The notes under the pieces were generated by a model. The model had not been told where the DNA came from. It worked only from the letters and a program-made list of their open reading frames with translations, and made no database searches. A program made the position numbers and the translations under genes. From the NCBI RefSeq assembly GCF_022844385.1, contig NZ_JALHLX010000012.1, positions 1 through 56,924 of the forward strand: a DNA stretch of 56,924 nt. Reading direction: 5' to 3'. This document shows, one piece after another, positions 1 through 10,184 of the stretch. How positions within the stretch are numbered: position 1 is the stretch's first letter; every line of letters begins with the position of its first letter. Source of the DNA: Hydrogenophaga sp. (lineage in GTDB: Bacteria; Pseudomonadota; Gammaproteobacteria; Burkholderiales; Burkholderiaceae_C).

Positions 1-388
1 AGCACGCGGTGCGTGAGGCGCGTGGTCTCGGAGAGGTTCTCGTCGTCGAGCTGGAAAGGTGGCGTGACCGAAGCGTTGAGCACCTTCAGTTCGTGGCACA
101 GCACCTCGATCTGGCCACTTTTGAGCTTGTCGTTGGTGGTGCCGGCAGGACGCGCACGCACGAGACCGGTCACCTGCACGCAGAACTCGTTGCGCACGTT
201 CTCGGCGGTGCCGAACATCTCGGCGCGGTCGGGGTCGCAGACCACCTGAACATAGCCTTCGCGGTCGCGCAGGTCGATGAAGATCACGCCACCGTGGTCG
301 CGGCGGCGGTTGACCCAGCCGCAGAGCTTCACGGTTTCGCCCAGTTGGGCCTCGGTCACCAGACCGCAGTAGTGGGTACGCATCGCCA
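1..388 (-). CDS. aspS: Aspartate--tRNA ligase, N-terminal part (runs off the window)
   Basis: Charges tRNA-Asp (possibly also tRNA-Asn) with aspartate in the cytoplasm. Only about 129 N-terminal residues are present; the gene continues beyond the left edge. The visible part is the OB-fold anticodon-binding domain. It starts [11 protein letters not shown] and carries the class II AspRS signature [11 protein letters not shown] with VIFIDLRDR, followed by VQVVCDPD. I chose the ATG giving MAMRTH because this N-terminus is usual in Burkholderiales; an in-frame ATG lies two codons on. It is the last gene of an fmdB - DUF502 - aspS run, an order conserved in betaproteobacteria. Whether it is the discriminating or non-discriminating type cannot be told from this fragment. 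Confidence 0.95.
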
Positions 389-437
389 TTTCGCTTCTTC
401 TTTCAACAGGTTCGCGGGCCGGGCCCGCGGGGGAACA

Positions 438-1118
438 TCAGGGGGTCTTCTGGATGGCGCCGTCGGCAGCCACTTTGAGGTGCGGATTTTTGGGTCCACC
501 GGGCACGATCACGCCCATGGACACGATGTAGGTCAGCGCTTCGTCCACGCTCATCTGCAGCTCCACGCAGGAGGTCTTGCGAACCATCACGAAATAGCCG
601 CCGGTGGGGTTGGGGGTCGTGGGCACATACACGCTGTGGAACTCGTCGAGCTCACCCGAACGACCGGGTTGCGCCTGCAACTTGCGAAGAACATCCCCGG
701 TCGGAGAGCCTGTGAGAAAGCCGATGGTCCACATGCCTTCGTGAGGCCACTCGATCAGCAGCGCCTTGCGAAAGGCATTGCCCTTCTCGGAGAACAGCGT
801 ATCCGACACCTGTTTCACACCGGAGTAAATGGAGCGCACCACGGGGATGCGGTGCAGCAGTGCGTGCCACCAACTCACCAGCTTGTTGCCGATGATGTTG
901 GAGGCCAGCGCACCGATGGACAACACCACCACCAGCGCAAAGACCACGCCCAGACCTGGCACATGCACGCCGAGGAGCTGGTCGGGATGCCAGCCATTGG
1001 GCAAGATGCCCAGAGTCTGATCGAGCGTGCTGACCACCCAATCCAGCACCCAGAGCGTGATGATCAGGGGCACCAGCACCAGCAGGCCCGAGAACAACCA
1101 TTTGCGCAAAGAAGGCAT
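438..1118 (-). CDS. DUF502 family inner-membrane protein
   Basis: A 226-residue membrane protein of the DUF502 family, function unknown. Two strong hydrophobic segments lie at about residues 9-30 and 54-75, followed by a soluble domain. Family features visible are GNKLVSWW near residue 77, IPVVRSIYSGVKQ, and a C-terminal stretch with TTPNPTGGYF and SVDEALTYIVSMG. I started at MPSLRKW because an upstream extension is Pro/Arg-rich and overlaps the fmdB stop. It sits 10 bp after fmdB and about 50 bp before aspS, so co-transcription is likely. The place next to aspS is conserved in related bacteria but does not reveal a role. Confidence 0.9.
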   Translation of the reverse strand: MPSLRKWLFSGLLVLVPLIITLWVLDWVVSTLDQTLGILPNGWHPDQLLGVHVPGLGVVFALVVVLSIGALASNIIGNKLVSWWHALLHRIPVVRSIYSGVKQVSDTLFSEKGNAFRKALLIEWPHEGMWTIGFLTGSPTGDVLRKLQAQPGRSGELDEFHSVYVPTTPNPTGGYFVMVRKTSCVELQMSVDEALTYIVSMGVIVPGGPKNPHLKVAADGAIQKTP

Positions 1119-1128
1119 GGGACGGGGC

Positions 1129-1467
1129 TCAGGAACCCGACGGCGTGGTCGGGGTGGCGGGCGCCGGTGCGGCTGCGGGTGCGGGCGCAGCGGCTGGTGC
1201 AGGGGCGGCGCCGTCACCGGCTGGTTTGGCCGACGCTGCAGCGGCGGGCGCGCCCTCGGCGGCCGGCGTGGCAGCCGGCTTGCTGCCCTCGCGGAAATCG
1301 GTGACGTACCAGCCCGAACCCTTGAGCTGGAACCCGGCAGCGGTCAGCTGCTTCTTGAAGCTGGCCTGGCCGCACGACGGGCAGACGGTGAGCGGGTCGT
1401 CCGACATTTTCTGCAGCACGTCCTTGGCATGACCGCAGGACTCGCACTTGTAGGCATAGATGGGCAT
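1129..1467 (-). CDS. FmdB-type zinc ribbon protein with Ala/Pro-rich tail
   Basis: A small 112-residue protein of the FmdB/CxxC_CxxC_SSSS family. Its N-terminal zinc ribbon has Cys at residues 8, 11, 29 and 32 (MPIYAYKCESCG and CPSCG), followed by KKQLTAAGFQLKGSGWYVTDF, split here as KKQLTAAGFQL and GSGWYVTDF. The last 45 residues are a low-complexity Ala/Pro tract, probably disordered. The family is named after a formamidase regulatory protein, but its molecular role in most bacteria is unknown. It is the first gene of the fmdB - DUF502 - aspS run. A TATAAT hexamer on the minus strand at 1561-1566 could serve as its -10 box, although no good -35 box is visible. Confidence 0.9.
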   Translation of the reverse strand: MPIYAYKCESCGHAKDVLQKMSDDPLTVCPSCGQASFKKQLTAAGFQLKGSGWYVTDFREGSKPAATPAAEGAPAAAASAKPAGDGAAPAPAAAPAPAAAPAPATPTTPSGS

Positions 1468-1560
1468 GGCGGGAACCTGATGAAGAGGAGGACGTCCCGC
1501 CGAGTCAATCGCCCGGCGGGCGCACTCAGCTCCCTCACGGGGCGCGGAACAAAACCCGTC

Positions 1561-1566
1561 ATTATA
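1561..1566 (-). promoter_or_regulatory. Candidate -10 box upstream of fmdB
   Basis: A perfect TATAAT on the minus strand in the 153 bp gap between ubiB and fmdB. It would give a leader of about 85 nt before the fmdB ATG. No convincing TTGACA-like element is found 16-18 bp upstream, so this is weak evidence taken alone. Confidence 0.35.
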
Positions 1567-1620
1567 AATTGAGGGTGTGTCCCGCTGCGGGCCGGGTGTC
1601 GGCGACGCCGAGGTACGGAA

Positions 1621-3186
1621 TCACCAAAGGCGCACGCGCACCAGCACCTGCATCACGATCAAACCAAGCAGGAACCCCAATCCGCCGTACACGATGGCCT
1701 GCAGCAAGCGGTTGGTTCGGCGCTGCTCGGCCAGCAGGCTGTGGAGTTCGCGCCGGAGCTCGTGGGGCTTGTGCTGCAAGTAATCGTTGAGCAGGCGCGG
1801 CAAGGCGGGCAGCAGTTTCGCGTACTGGGGTGCCTCGGCCTTGAGTTGCTGAAACAGTTTCTGCGGTCCGACCTGCTCGACCATCCAGGTTTCCAGAAAC
1901 GGCTTGGCGGTGTTCCACAGGTCCAGTTCGGGATCGAGGTCGCGTCCCAGTCCTTCAATGTTGAGGAGCGTTTTCTGCAGCAGCACCAGTTGCGGCTGGA
2001 TCTCCACCTGGAAACGGCGCGAGGTCTGGAACAGGCGCATGAGCACCATGCCGAGCGAAATTTCCTTGAGCGGGCGGTCGAAATACGGTTCACACACCGC
2101 ACGGATGGCCGATTCCAGCTCGTCCACCCGCGTACTGGCAGGTACCCAGCCCGATTCAATGTGCAGCTCGGCCACCCGTTTGTAGTCGCGGCGGAAAAAG
2201 GCCGTGAAGTTCTGCGCCAGGTATTCCTTGTCGAATTCGGTGAGCGTGCCGACGATACCGAAGTCGAGCGAGATGTATCGCCCGAAAGTGGCCGGCGCCG
2301 TGCTCACCTGGATGTTGCCCGGGTGCATGTCGGCGTGGAAGAACCCATCGCGGAACACCTGGGTAAAGAAGAGCGTCACGCCGTCGCGCGCGAGTTTCGG
2401 AATGTCCACTCCGAGCTTGCGCAACTCGTCCACGCGGTTGATCGGCAGACCGTACATGCGCTCCATCACCATCACCTCGGTGTGGCAATAGTCCCAGAGC
2501 ATTTCAGGAATCAGCACCAGTTCAAGGCCTTGCATGTTGCGACGCAGCTGCGCGGCGTTCGAGGCTTCGCGCAACAGGTCGAGCTCGTCGTGCAAGTACT
2601 TGTCGAATTCACCCACCACCTCACGCGGCTTGAGGCGTTTGCCGTCGGCTGAGAGACGTTCAACCCAGCCCGCCATCATGCGCATGAGGCTGAGGTCCTT
2701 GTCGATCACGGCCGCCATGTTGGGCCGCAGCACCTTCACCGCCACCTCGCGCCCGCCGTGGCGGCCGTCACGCAAGGTGGCAAAGTGCACCTGGGCGATG
2801 GATGCACTGGCCACCGGCACCTGCTCGAAGCGGGTGAACACCTCGGTCAGCGGCTTGCCGAAGGCGCGTTCGATGCAGGCCACCGCCACTTCGCTGGGAA
2901 ACGGTGGCACGCGGTCCTGCAGGCGGGCGAGTTCGTCGGCGATATCGGGGGGCAGAAGGTCGCGCCGGGTTGACAACACCTGGCCGAACTTCACAAAGAT
3001 CGGGCCCAGGCGCTCCAGCGCCTCGCGCAGCCGCTCGCCGCGGGGTGCGTCGAGGTTGCGGCCGATGGAGACGATGCGGGTCAGCAGGCGGATGCCGCGA
3101 CCGCGGAAGCTGGAGAGCACCAGCTCGTCCAGCCCGTAGCGCAACACCACCCAGACGATGAAAGCGCCACGAAAAAGCCGCGTCAT
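1621..3186 (-). CDS. ubiB: Ubiquinone biosynthesis atypical kinase UbiB
   Basis: A 521-residue member of the ABC1/ADCK/UbiB family, an atypical kinase or ATPase that supports the membrane complex making ubiquinone. Visible features are the family-specific KxGQ motif (FVKFGQ, near residues 64-69), the nucleotide-binding lysine in EVAVKVLRP, the catalytic-loop equivalent HADMHPGNI near residue 290 and LDFGIVG. Two hydrophobic C-terminal segments (about 489-521) would anchor it in the inner membrane. Its ATG overlaps the ubiJ stop codon by four bases, so translation is probably coupled. Length and motif order are normal for UbiB. Confidence 0.96.
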   Translation of the reverse strand: MTRLFRGAFIVWVVLRYGLDELVLSSFRGRGIRLLTRIVSIGRNLDAPRGERLREALERLGPIFVKFGQVLSTRRDLLPPDIADELARLQDRVPPFPSEVAVACIERAFGKPLTEVFTRFEQVPVASASIAQVHFATLRDGRHGGREVAVKVLRPNMAAVIDKDLSLMRMMAGWVERLSADGKRLKPREVVGEFDKYLHDELDLLREASNAAQLRRNMQGLELVLIPEMLWDYCHTEVMVMERMYGLPINRVDELRKLGVDIPKLARDGVTLFFTQVFRDGFFHADMHPGNIQVSTAPATFGRYISLDFGIVGTLTEFDKEYLAQNFTAFFRRDYKRVAELHIESGWVPASTRVDELESAIRAVCEPYFDRPLKEISLGMVLMRLFQTSRRFQVEIQPQLVLLQKTLLNIEGLGRDLDPELDLWNTAKPFLETWMVEQVGPQKLFQQLKAEAPQYAKLLPALPRLLNDYLQHKPHELRRELHSLLAEQRRTNRLLQAIVYGGLGFLLGLIVMQVLVRVRLW

Positions 3187-3815
3187 GCGCTGGGTCCGCC
3201 GTCGCGAGGCGGTACGCCGGCATCGGACGCGGGCGCAGAAGCGAAGGGCGGCCGCGGCGGAAACCCGCCAGGCATGCGGTCCACGAACGACTTGACGGCC
3301 GTTGAGGCCGAGCGTGCGAACCGCGCGATGGTATTTGCAGTGGCATCGCCCACCACGCGGGACAAGTCTTCCTCCACATCCCAGCGCACGTTGTCCACCA
3401 GCCAGGCCACCTCGGCCGCCAGCTGCACATCGCCCTGGATGTCCACGCCCGGCTTTTGCCCGGCCAGCACGCTCTGCGCCAGCTCCAGCGGCGAGGTCTG
3501 GGTCAGTGTGACGCTGAGTTCGGGCTTGGCTGCGAGATCACAACGCTCCAGCAAACCGGCTGCGGTGGGCGCCAGCGTGAGGTGGAAGTCGCCCCACTGG
3601 ATGCGCACGGGCTTGCCCTTCTGGCGCTTCAGGCGGTCTTGCGCGGCGCTTTCCTGCATCAACACGTGGTTGAGGAAGAGCACCAGGCGGTTCTGGAGCT
3701 CGTCCACCACCCAGTCGGGCGGCCGGATGGAGCCCAGCAGGGACTGCAGGAAGTTCAGGGGTGACGCGCCGGACGTGCCGGGGCCAGACGGAGAAACGGG
3801 TGGTTCATTTTTCAT
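3183..3815 (-). CDS. ubiJ: Ubiquinone biosynthesis accessory factor UbiJ (SCP2-like)
   Basis: A 210-residue protein with an SCP2-like lipid-binding fold. In the characterised system UbiJ carries polyprenyl intermediates for the Ubi complex together with UbiB and UbiK. A central region ([15 protein letters not shown], then [16 protein letters not shown] and [12 protein letters not shown]) matches the SCP2/UbiJ pattern. I chose the ATG (MKNEPP) rather than the GTG two codons upstream. The N-terminal 20 residues are Pro/Ser/Gly-rich and the C-terminus is also low complexity. Overlap with ubiB and neighbourhood with ubiE support the name strongly. Confidence 0.9.
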   Translation of the reverse strand: MKNEPPVSPSGPGTSGASPLNFLQSLLGSIRPPDWVVDELQNRLVLFLNHVLMQESAAQDRLKRQKGKPVRIQWGDFHLTLAPTAAGLLERCDLAAKPELSVTLTQTSPLELAQSVLAGQKPGVDIQGDVQLAAEVAWLVDNVRWDVEEDLSRVVGDATANTIARFARSASTAVKSFVDRMPGGFPPRPPFASAPASDAGVPPRDGGPSA

Positions 3816-3904
3816 GACCACCCGATTTTGACGGATAAAACCCGGCGGGCGGCGCGGTTGGCCATTGCCCCGATGGGGCCGGGTCTTGCGCCCGGCTGCG
3901 CTGC

Positions 3905-4915
3905 TTATTGCAAGGCCTGCACACCGGCCACCAGCCAGCCGCCCGAACCCGTTTTGGGACGTGTGATGTTCCAGACTTCGCGGAAGGGGTTCGGGCCGGA
4001 GGACACGTCTTCCCGGATCATTCCCGAGAACTCCACGCTGGCCATGTAGGCGTCGTCCAGCTCTTCGATGCCGAGCAACTGGGCATCCAGCATCACGACT
4101 TCGGTCTTGTTGACGCTGGCACCACTGGTGGCTTCGCGCTCGGCCAGCTGGCTGCGGATCTGCTCCAGCATGCCGTCGGTCATCATGGCACGCAGGCTCG
4201 GAATGTCGGAGCGGTCCCAGGCGTCCTGCAGGCTCACGAAGTTGGCCTTGGAGGCCTTGAGGAAGCCCTCGGCATCAAAGCCGGCCGGCACACCCCAGCT
4301 CTGGCCGCCGGACAGGGCGGAACCGATCAGGGACCCACCCGTGGTGGATGGAAGGGCGGTGTCAAGCGAGGCGGGACCGCTGCGTTCCCACGGTCGGGCC
4401 GAGGCGTCGTTGCCCACGTTTTGAGGCGAATAGCTGCGCGGTGTGGCCGGATCGAACTGGGAGTTGCCCGACTGGGTGAGCGGGCCACCCGCACCCTGGT
4501 AAGCCATGTTGCCGGCGCTGCTGGTGGCAGCGCGGCGGCGCATCACCATGCCGATCACGGCCATGACCACCGCGGCCAGCAAAGCGAACATCAGGAACTG
4601 GGCAAAGCCTTCGCCAAAACCCAGAGCCGACGCCAGCCAGGCCAGGCCGAGGCCGGCGGCCAGACCGCCGAGCATGGCGCCCCATGGACGCTTGGGTGCG
4701 GCTGCGGCCGCAGGGCTGGCCGTGGCAGGTCGGGCCGCTGCATTCTGGGTGGGTGCGGGCGCGGCTTGCTGCGCAGGGGGTGTGCCACTGCGCTGCTGCG
4801 TCACGTTGCCCGACTGCTTGCCGAAAGACATGCCACCGCCCAGGCGCTTGGCCCAGACGTCTTGTGAACCCAACGCCATGGCGCACACCAGCGCCACCGA
4901 CCACAACTTGTTCAT
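3905..4915 (-). CDS. Tim44-like domain membrane protein
   Basis: A 336-residue protein. It has a signal-like N-terminus (MNKLWSVALVCAMALGSQ, cleavage likely after VWA), a Gly/Ser/Gln/Pro-rich linker, one or two hydrophobic segments around residues 85-135 (GAMLGGLAAGLGLAWL and FLMFALLAAVVMAVIGMVM), and a C-terminal Tim44-like domain from about residue 190 (DAEGFLKASKANFVSLQDAW). In mitochondria Tim44 recruits import components; the bacterial proteins have no established function, but the C-terminal fold is suited to binding proteins or lipids. It lies between ubiE and ubiJ in an otherwise ubiquinone-specific run. The ATG was chosen because it gives a clean signal sequence. Confidence 0.85.
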   Translation of the reverse strand: MNKLWSVALVCAMALGSQDVWAKRLGGGMSFGKQSGNVTQQRSGTPPAQQAAPAPTQNAAARPATASPAAAAAPKRPWGAMLGGLAAGLGLAWLASALGFGEGFAQFLMFALLAAVVMAVIGMVMRRRAATSSAGNMAYQGAGGPLTQSGNSQFDPATPRSYSPQNVGNDASARPWERSGPASLDTALPSTTGGSLIGSALSGGQSWGVPAGFDAEGFLKASKANFVSLQDAWDRSDIPSLRAMMTDGMLEQIRSQLAEREATSGASVNKTEVVMLDAQLLGIEELDDAYMASVEFSGMIREDVSSGPNPFREVWNITRPKTGSGGWLVAGVQALQ

Positions 4916-4952
4916 GTCCCTGTCTCCTTGAATCAAAAACCCGACACTGCGA

Positions 4953-5684
4953 TCAGCACTTGATGCCCACATGCAGCGCCACCACACCGGCACTGAGGTT
5001 GTGCACATCCACGTGGCCAAAGCCCACCGAGCGCATCAATTGCCGCAACTCTTCCTGGCCCGGGTGCATGCGGATGGACTCCGCGAGGTAGCGGTAGCTG
5101 TCCTCGTCGTTGGCCACCAGCTTGCCCAGTTTGGGCAGGATGTTGAACGAATACCAGTCATAAGCTTTTTCGAGCGGCTTCGCCACCCGGGAAAACTCCA
5201 GCACCAACAGCTTCCCACCTGGCTTGAGCGTGCGATGCATCTCGGACAGCGCGTTTTTCTTGTTCGTCATGTTGCGCAAACCGAAAGCCACCGACACGAA
5301 ATCGAACGATTCGCTGGCGAACGGCAGCTTCTCGGCGTCGCACACCAGCGTCGGGAGCACCACGCCCATGTCGAGCAGGCGCGCGCGGCCCTCGCGCAAC
5401 ATCGCCTCATTGATATCGGTGTGAACGACCCGTCCTGCAGGCCCGACCTTTTTCGCAAACGCCAGCGACAGATCGCCGGTGCCGCCAGCGATGTCCAGCA
5501 CCTGCTGGCCCGGCTGCGGGTTGGCCACGGTGATCGTGTAGCGCTTCCAGAGGCGGTGCAGCCCGGCCGACATCAGGTCGTTCATCACGTCGTACTTGGG
5601 CGCAACGGAGTCGAACACGCTGCGCACGCGCGAGGCCTTCTCCCGCTCGTCGACCGTCTTGAAACCGAAGTGGGTGTCTGCCAT
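4953..5684 (-). CDS. ubiE: Demethylmenaquinone/ubiquinone methyltransferase UbiE
   Basis: A 243-residue class I SAM-dependent C-methyltransferase of ubiquinone synthesis. It starts [16 protein letters not shown], a near-invariant UbiE beginning. It contains [16 protein letters not shown], the SAM motif [11 protein letters not shown] at about residues 61-71, the post-I acidic HTDINEAML, and the family signature [12 protein letters not shown] followed by [18 protein letters not shown]. The C-terminal [17 protein letters not shown] is also typical. The upstream in-frame extension overlaps the DUF971 gene and was rejected. It sits 10 bp after DUF971, consistent with one operon through ubiB. Confidence 0.97.
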   Translation of the reverse strand: MADTHFGFKTVDEREKASRVRSVFDSVAPKYDVMNDLMSAGLHRLWKRYTITVANPQPGQQVLDIAGGTGDLSLAFAKKVGPAGRVVHTDINEAMLREGRARLLDMGVVLPTLVCDAEKLPFASESFDFVSVAFGLRNMTNKKNALSEMHRTLKPGGKLLVLEFSRVAKPLEKAYDWYSFNILPKLGKLVANDEDSYRYLAESIRMHPGQEELRQLMRSVGFGHVDVHNLSAGVVALHVGIKC

Positions 5685-5694
5685 GACGATGCCC

Positions 5695-6108
5695 TCAGTG
5701 GCTGCTGCAGCTCGAGCCGGCTTTTTCCGGCATGGGCGCATCGCGCTCCATGCCGGCAGCAGCCAGTCGCGCGGTGTAGTCGGCCCACAGGTCAACCTGC
5801 TTGGAGCCCAGGAAATACAGCAGGTCCCAGGAAAAGATGCCCGAGCTGTGGCCGTCGGAAAACGTGGGCTGCACCGCGTAGTTGCCCACCGGCTCCAGCG
5901 CCACGATGCCGACCTCGCGTTTGCCGGTCTGCAGCACTTCCTGGCCGGGGCCGTGGCCTTGCACTTCAGCCGACGGCGAGTACACGCGCATCAGCTCGAA
6001 CGGAATCTTGAATTCCTGGCCATCGGAGAAGCCGATCTCGAGCACGCGCGATTGCTGGTGCAGCGTGATCGATTGCGGCGAGGGGGTGTTCTTGTCGAGT
6101 CCGGCCAT
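5695..6108 (-). CDS. DUF971 (GBBH-like N-terminal domain) protein
   Basis: A 137-residue protein made of a single DUF971 domain, the small domain found at the N-terminus of gamma-butyrobetaine hydroxylases and as a stand-alone protein beside ubiE. The family pattern is clear: [27 protein letters not shown] is visible in pieces ([23 protein letters not shown]), then [21 protein letters not shown] and a C-terminal YTARLAAAG. The biochemical role is unknown; in mitochondrial or plant relatives it is linked to Fe-S handling. The last residues (SSCSSH) are Cys/His-bearing and could bind metal, which is inference. It is the first gene of the ubi run, 28 bp after the large oxidoreductase gene. Confidence 0.87.
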   Translation of the reverse strand: MAGLDKNTPSPQSITLHQQSRVLEIGFSDGQEFKIPFELMRVYSPSAEVQGHGPGQEVLQTGKREVGIVALEPVGNYAVQPTFSDGHSSGIFSWDLLYFLGSKQVDLWADYTARLAAAGMERDAPMPEKAGSSCSSH

Positions 6109-6136
6109 GGGAGTTGTCTCTCTGTGTGTTGCGGTG

Positions 6137-9100
6137 TCAGACCAGCACGCGTTCGATACCGCCTTCGTTGGCCTTGGCCACGTAGGTGGGCAGCCAGTCT
6201 TCTCCCAGGATCTGGCGCGCCATCTCGACCACGATGTAGTCGGCTTCGAGCAGGCCGTTGTTCAGGTCGTCGCCATAGCGCGTGAGGCCCTGCAGGCAGC
6301 TCGGGCACGAGGTGAGGATCTTCACGTTGTCCTGGGCACCGACGGTACCGGCGGCGCGCAGGGCGGCTTCGCCCTTGAGCAGCTCTTCTTCCTTGCGGAA
6401 GCGGATCTGGGTCGAAATGTCGGGCCGGGTCACACCCAGCGTGCCGGACTCACCGCAGCAGCGCTTGCTCTCCAGCACGTTGTCGCCCACCAGCGCCTTC
6501 ACCGTCTTCATGGGCTCCTGCAGCTTCATGGGACTGTGGCAGGGGTCGTGGTAGAGGTAGCCACCCTGTCCGGCAGGCAGCGTGATGCCCTTTTCCAACA
6601 GGTATTCGTGGATGTCGATGATGCGGCAGCCCGGGAAAATTTTGTCGAATTCGTATCCCTGGAGCTGGTCGTAACAGGTGCCGCAACTCACCACGACCGT
6701 CTTGATGTCGAGGTAGTTCAGCGTGTTGGCCACGCGGTGGAACAGCACCCGGTTGTCGGTGATGATCTTCTCGGCCTTGTCGAACTGGCCGCTGCCGCGC
6801 TGCGGATAGCCGCAGCACAGGTAACCCGGCGGCAACACGGTCTGCACACCCGCATGCCACAGCATGGCCTGCGTGGCGAGGCCGACCTGGCTGAACAGGC
6901 GTTCGGAGCCGCAGCCCGGGAAATAGAACACCGCTTCGGTCTCGGCCGTGGTCCCCACCGGGTTGCGGATGATGGGCACGTAGTCCTTGTCTTCAATGTC
7001 CAGCAAGGCGCGCGCGGTCTTCTTGGGCAAACCCCCGGGCATCTTCTTGTTGATGAAGTGGATCACCTGCTCCTTGATGGGAGCCGCTCCCAGCGTGGCC
7101 GGCGGTGCGCTGGTCTGCTTGCGGGCGAGGCGCTTGAACAAGTCGTTCGCCAGGCGCTGGGCCTTGAAACCCACACCCACCATGGCGCCGCGCATGAACT
7201 TGATGGTCTCGGGATTGGTCGCGTTCAAGAACAACATGGCCACGGCATTGCCCGGACGGAAGCTCTTTTTGCCCATCTTGCGCAACAGGTTGCGCATGTT
7301 CATGGTCACGTCACCAAAGTCGATCTTGACCGGGCACGGCGAGAGGCATTTATGGCACACGGTGCAGTGATCGGCCACGTCTTCGAACTCTTCCCAGTGC
7401 TTGATGCTGATGCCCCGGCGCGTCTGCTCTTCGTACAGGAAGGCCTCCACCAGCAGCGAGGTCGCCAGGATCTTGTTGCGTGGGCTGTAGAGCAGGTTGG
7501 CGCGCGGCACGTGGGTGGCGCAGACCGGTTTGCACTTGCCACAGCGCAGGCAGTCCTTGACCGAATCAGCGATGGCGCCGATGTCGCTCTGCTGCATGAT
7601 CAGCGACTCGTGGCCCATGAGACCGAAGCTCGGCGTGTAGGCGTGAGACAGGTCGGCACTGCGAGCCCCGTCGGCAGACGCGCGCAGCAGCTTGCCCTTG
7701 TTGAAACGGCCCTCCGGGTCGACCTTGGCCTTGTAGTCGGCAAACGGTTGCAACTCAGCGTCGGTCAGGTATTCCAGCTTGGTGATGCCAATGCCGTGCT
7801 CGCCCGAGATCACGCCGTCCAGGCTGCGCGCCAGCACCATGATGCGGGCCACGGCTTCATGCGCCGTCTGCAGCATCTCGTAGTCATCGCTGTTGACCGG
7901 CAGGTTGGTGTGCACATTGCCGTCGCCGGCGTGCATGTGCAGCGCCGCCCAGACGCGGCCCTTGAGCACGCGCTTGTGAATGGCTGTGCACTCTTCCAGC
8001 ACGGCGCCAAAAGCGGCCCCGGTGAAGATCTGCTGCAGCGGTGCACGCAACTGGGTTTTCCAGCTCGCGCGCAGGCGGTGGTCTTGCAGTTGCGGGAACA
8101 GGCTGTCCACGTCCCGCAGCCAGCCGGCCCACAGCGCGCGCACCTCGCGCACCAGCACCAGGGCTTGTTGCACGCGGTCTTCGAGCAGCTCGGCACTGGG
8201 AATGTCGTTGGCGTCGTCGGTCTTGCCCAGCGGCAGCTGGCCCTTGGCGAAGAAGGCATCCAGCGCGTCGGCCAGTTTGATCTTGTTGCGCAGCGAGAGC
8301 TCGATGTTGATGCGCTCGATGCCCTCGGTGTACTCACCCATGCGCGGCAGCGGAATCACCACGTCTTCGTTGATCTTGAAGGCGTTGGTGTGTTTGCTGA
8401 TGGCTGCGGTGCGCTTGCGGTCGAGCCAGAATTTCTTGCGCGCCTCGGCGCTGATGGCCACGAAACCTTCGCCGCTGCGCGAGTTGGCCAGGCGTATGAC
8501 TTCGCTGGTGGCGCGGGCCACCGCATCGGCGTCGTCGCCCACGATGTCGCCCACCAGCACCATCTTGGGCAAGGTGCCGCGCTTGCTCTTGGTGGCGTAG
8601 CCCACGGCCTTCAGATACCGGTCGTCCAGGTGCTCCAGGCCGGCCAGGATGGCGCCGCCGGGGCGCTTCATCTCGGCAAACATGAAGTCCTTGATCTCGA
8701 CGATCGAGGGCACGCAGTCGCGCGGGTTGCCGAAAAACTCCAGGCACACGGTGCGCACATGCTCGGGCATGCGGTGCACCACCCAACGCGCGCTGGTGAT
8801 CAGGCCGTCGCAGCCTTCTTTCTGGATGCCGGGCAGGCCGCTCAGAAACTTGTCGGTCACGTCCTTGCCCAGGCCTTCCTTGCGGAAGGTCTTGCCGGGA
8901 ATCACGAGCTGCTCGGTGCGCACCGGCGTCTTGCCGTCGGCCTCGAAGTACTTGAGCTCGAAGCTGGCCACATCGGCGTCGTGAATTTTGCCCAGGTTGT
9001 GGTCCAGGCGAGTGACTTCGAGCCACTGGGCCTGGGGCGTGACCATGCGCCAGCTCAGCAGGTTGTCCAGCGCGGTGCCCCAGAGCACGGCCTTCTTGCC

Positions 9101-10006
9101 GCCGGCGTTCATGGCAATGTTGCCGCCGATGCAAGAAGCTTCGGCCGAGGTCGGATCGACCGCAAACACATGGCCCGCGCGCTCGGCCGCATCGGCCACA
9201 CGTTGCGTGACCACGCCGGCTTCGGTCCAGATGGTGGGCAGGGGTTTGTCGTGGCCAGGGGCCTTCACCCATTCCACCTCGGTCATGGCTTCGAGCTTTT
9301 CGGTGTTGATCACCGCGCTCTTCCAGGTCAGCGGGATCGCGCCGCCGGTGTAGCCGGTGCCGCCCCCGCGCGGGATGATGGTCAGACCCAGCTCGTAGCA
9401 ACCTTTGACCAGCAAGGCCATTTCGGCTTCGGTGTCGGGCGTGAGCACCACGAAGGGGTATTCCACGCGCCAGTCGGTCGCGTCGGTCACGTGTGAGACC
9501 CGCGAGAGGCCGTCGAACTTGATGTTGTCGTGCGCGGTGAGCTTGCGCAGCGCCTTCGTGGCGCGTTGGCGCAGCGCGGCCATATCGTCGAAGGAACGTG
9601 AGAAGGCGTCCACAGCCCCATTCGCGGCCTGGAGCAATTCAGCCACCAGCGCATCGCGCCCGGCGTCGTCTTGCGGCGTGCGGCGCTTCTGCACTTCACC
9701 CAGGCGGTGGTGCAAGGCATCGACCAGCTGTTTGCGGCGTTTCGGGGTATCGAGCAGGTCGTCCTGCAGGTAGGGGTTGCGCTGCACCACCCAGATGTCG
9801 CCCAGCACCTCGTACAACATGCGGGCCGAGCGGCCGGTGCGGCGTTCGCCACGCAGTTCGTTCAGCAGCTTCCAGGCTCTCTCACCCAGCAAACGCTGGA
9901 CGATTTCGCGGTCGGAAAAGGAGGTGTAGTTGTAGGGAATCTCGCGCAGGCGCGGTGCTTCGTCGGTGGCCACGGCGAAGAGCGAGAGCGGGGTGGGAGC
10001 GTTCAT
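6137..10006 (-). CDS. Giant FAD/FMN dehydrogenase fused to Fe-S and CCG domains (DUF3683)
   Basis: A 1289-residue fusion oxidoreductase. From the N-terminus it has a DUF3683 region (about 1-150), a FAD-binding PCMH domain ([19 protein letters not shown], near 220), a FAD-linked oxidase C-terminal domain ([17 protein letters not shown] and [11 protein letters not shown]), two 4Fe-4S clusters ([11 protein letters not shown] near 817 and [13 protein letters not shown] near 880), and a heterodisulfide-reductase-like CCG region ([10 protein letters not shown] near 1060 and KRCCGESGT near 1180). This matches D-lactate / D-2-hydroxyglutarate dehydrogenases combined with a GlpC/LldE-like subunit, so electrons probably pass from a 2-hydroxy acid to quinone. 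The substrate is unknown. The start MNAPTPLS was chosen over an upstream Met lacking similarity. Confidence 0.9.
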   Translation of the reverse strand: MNAPTPLSLFAVATDEAPRLREIPYNYTSFSDREIVQRLLGERAWKLLNELRGERRTGRSARMLYEVLGDIWVVQRNPYLQDDLLDTPKRRKQLVDALHHRLGEVQKRRTPQDDAGRDALVAELLQAANGAVDAFSRSFDDMAALRQRATKALRKLTAHDNIKFDGLSRVSHVTDATDWRVEYPFVVLTPDTEAEMALLVKGCYELGLTIIPRGGGTGYTGGAIPLTWKSAVINTEKLEAMTEVEWVKAPGHDKPLPTIWTEAGVVTQRVADAAERAGHVFAVDPTSAEASCIGGNIAMNAGGKKAVLWGTALDNLLSWRMVTPQAQWLEVTRLDHNLGKIHDADVASFELKYFEADGKTPVRTEQLVIPGKTFRKEGLGKDVTDKFLSGLPGIQKEGCDGLITSARWVVHRMPEHVRTVCLEFFGNPRDCVPSIVEIKDFMFAEMKRPGGAILAGLEHLDDRYLKAVGYATKSKRGTLPKMVLVGDIVGDDADAVARATSEVIRLANSRSGEGFVAISAEARKKFWLDRKRTAAISKHTNAFKINEDVVIPLPRMGEYTEGIERINIELSLRNKIKLADALDAFFAKGQLPLGKTDDANDIPSAELLEDRVQQALVLVREVRALWAGWLRDVDSLFPQLQDHRLRASWKTQLRAPLQQIFTGAAFGAVLEECTAIHKRVLKGRVWAALHMHAGDGNVHTNLPVNSDDYEMLQTAHEAVARIMVLARSLDGVISGEHGIGITKLEYLTDAELQPFADYKAKVDPEGRFNKGKLLRASADGARSADLSHAYTPSFGLMGHESLIMQQSDIGAIADSVKDCLRCGKCKPVCATHVPRANLLYSPRNKILATSLLVEAFLYEEQTRRGISIKHWEEFEDVADHCTVCHKCLSPCPVKIDFGDVTMNMRNLLRKMGKKSFRPGNAVAMLFLNATNPETIKFMRGAMVGVGFKAQRLANDLFKRLARKQTSAPPATLGAAPIKEQVIHFINKKMPGGLPKKTARALLDIEDKDYVPIIRNPVGTTAETEAVFYFPGCGSERLFSQVGLATQAMLWHAGVQTVLPPGYLCCGYPQRGSGQFDKAEKIITDNRVLFHRVANTLNYLDIKTVVVSCGTCYDQLQGYEFDKIFPGCRIIDIHEYLLEKGITLPAGQGGYLYHDPCHSPMKLQEPMKTVKALVGDNVLESKRCCGESGTLGVTRPDISTQIRFRKEEELLKGEAALRAAGTVGAQDNVKILTSCPSCLQGLTRYGDDLNNGLLEADYIVVEMARQILGEDWLPTYVAKANEGGIERVLV

Positions 10007-10093
10007 GGATGTGGCAGACGCCAACGTGACAATAAGTAGCCCAAGATGGTACCGCAGGGTCCCATACACCCACCCCTCCTATGGAAACCCCTG

Positions 10094-10133
10094 TTGTCAC
10101 GGCCGGGAAACGCCGTTGCAATGGTTTTGTCAC
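10094..10133 (+). promoter_or_regulatory. Two TTGTCAC half-sites upstream of ugpB
   Basis: Two identical TTGTCAC heptamers start at 10094 and 10127, 33 bp apart (about three helical turns), inside the 178 bp gap before ugpB. Each resembles a Pho-box half (CTGTCAY in enterobacteria). A canonical Pho box has its halves 11 bp apart, so a PhoB site is only suggested. Confidence 0.25.
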
Positions 10134-10184
10134 AAAAGCCGCATACCCTACGGCGTTCCCGTAGCAAGTAATTTAGGAGCAACC

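Noticed and set aside
5882..9496. Open frame of 1204 codons on the plus strand
   Set aside because: It lies antisense to the large FAD/Fe-S oxidoreductase, whose motifs are unmistakable. The antisense product is His/Gln/Ala/Val-rich with no recognisable domain, as expected from high-GC codon bias.
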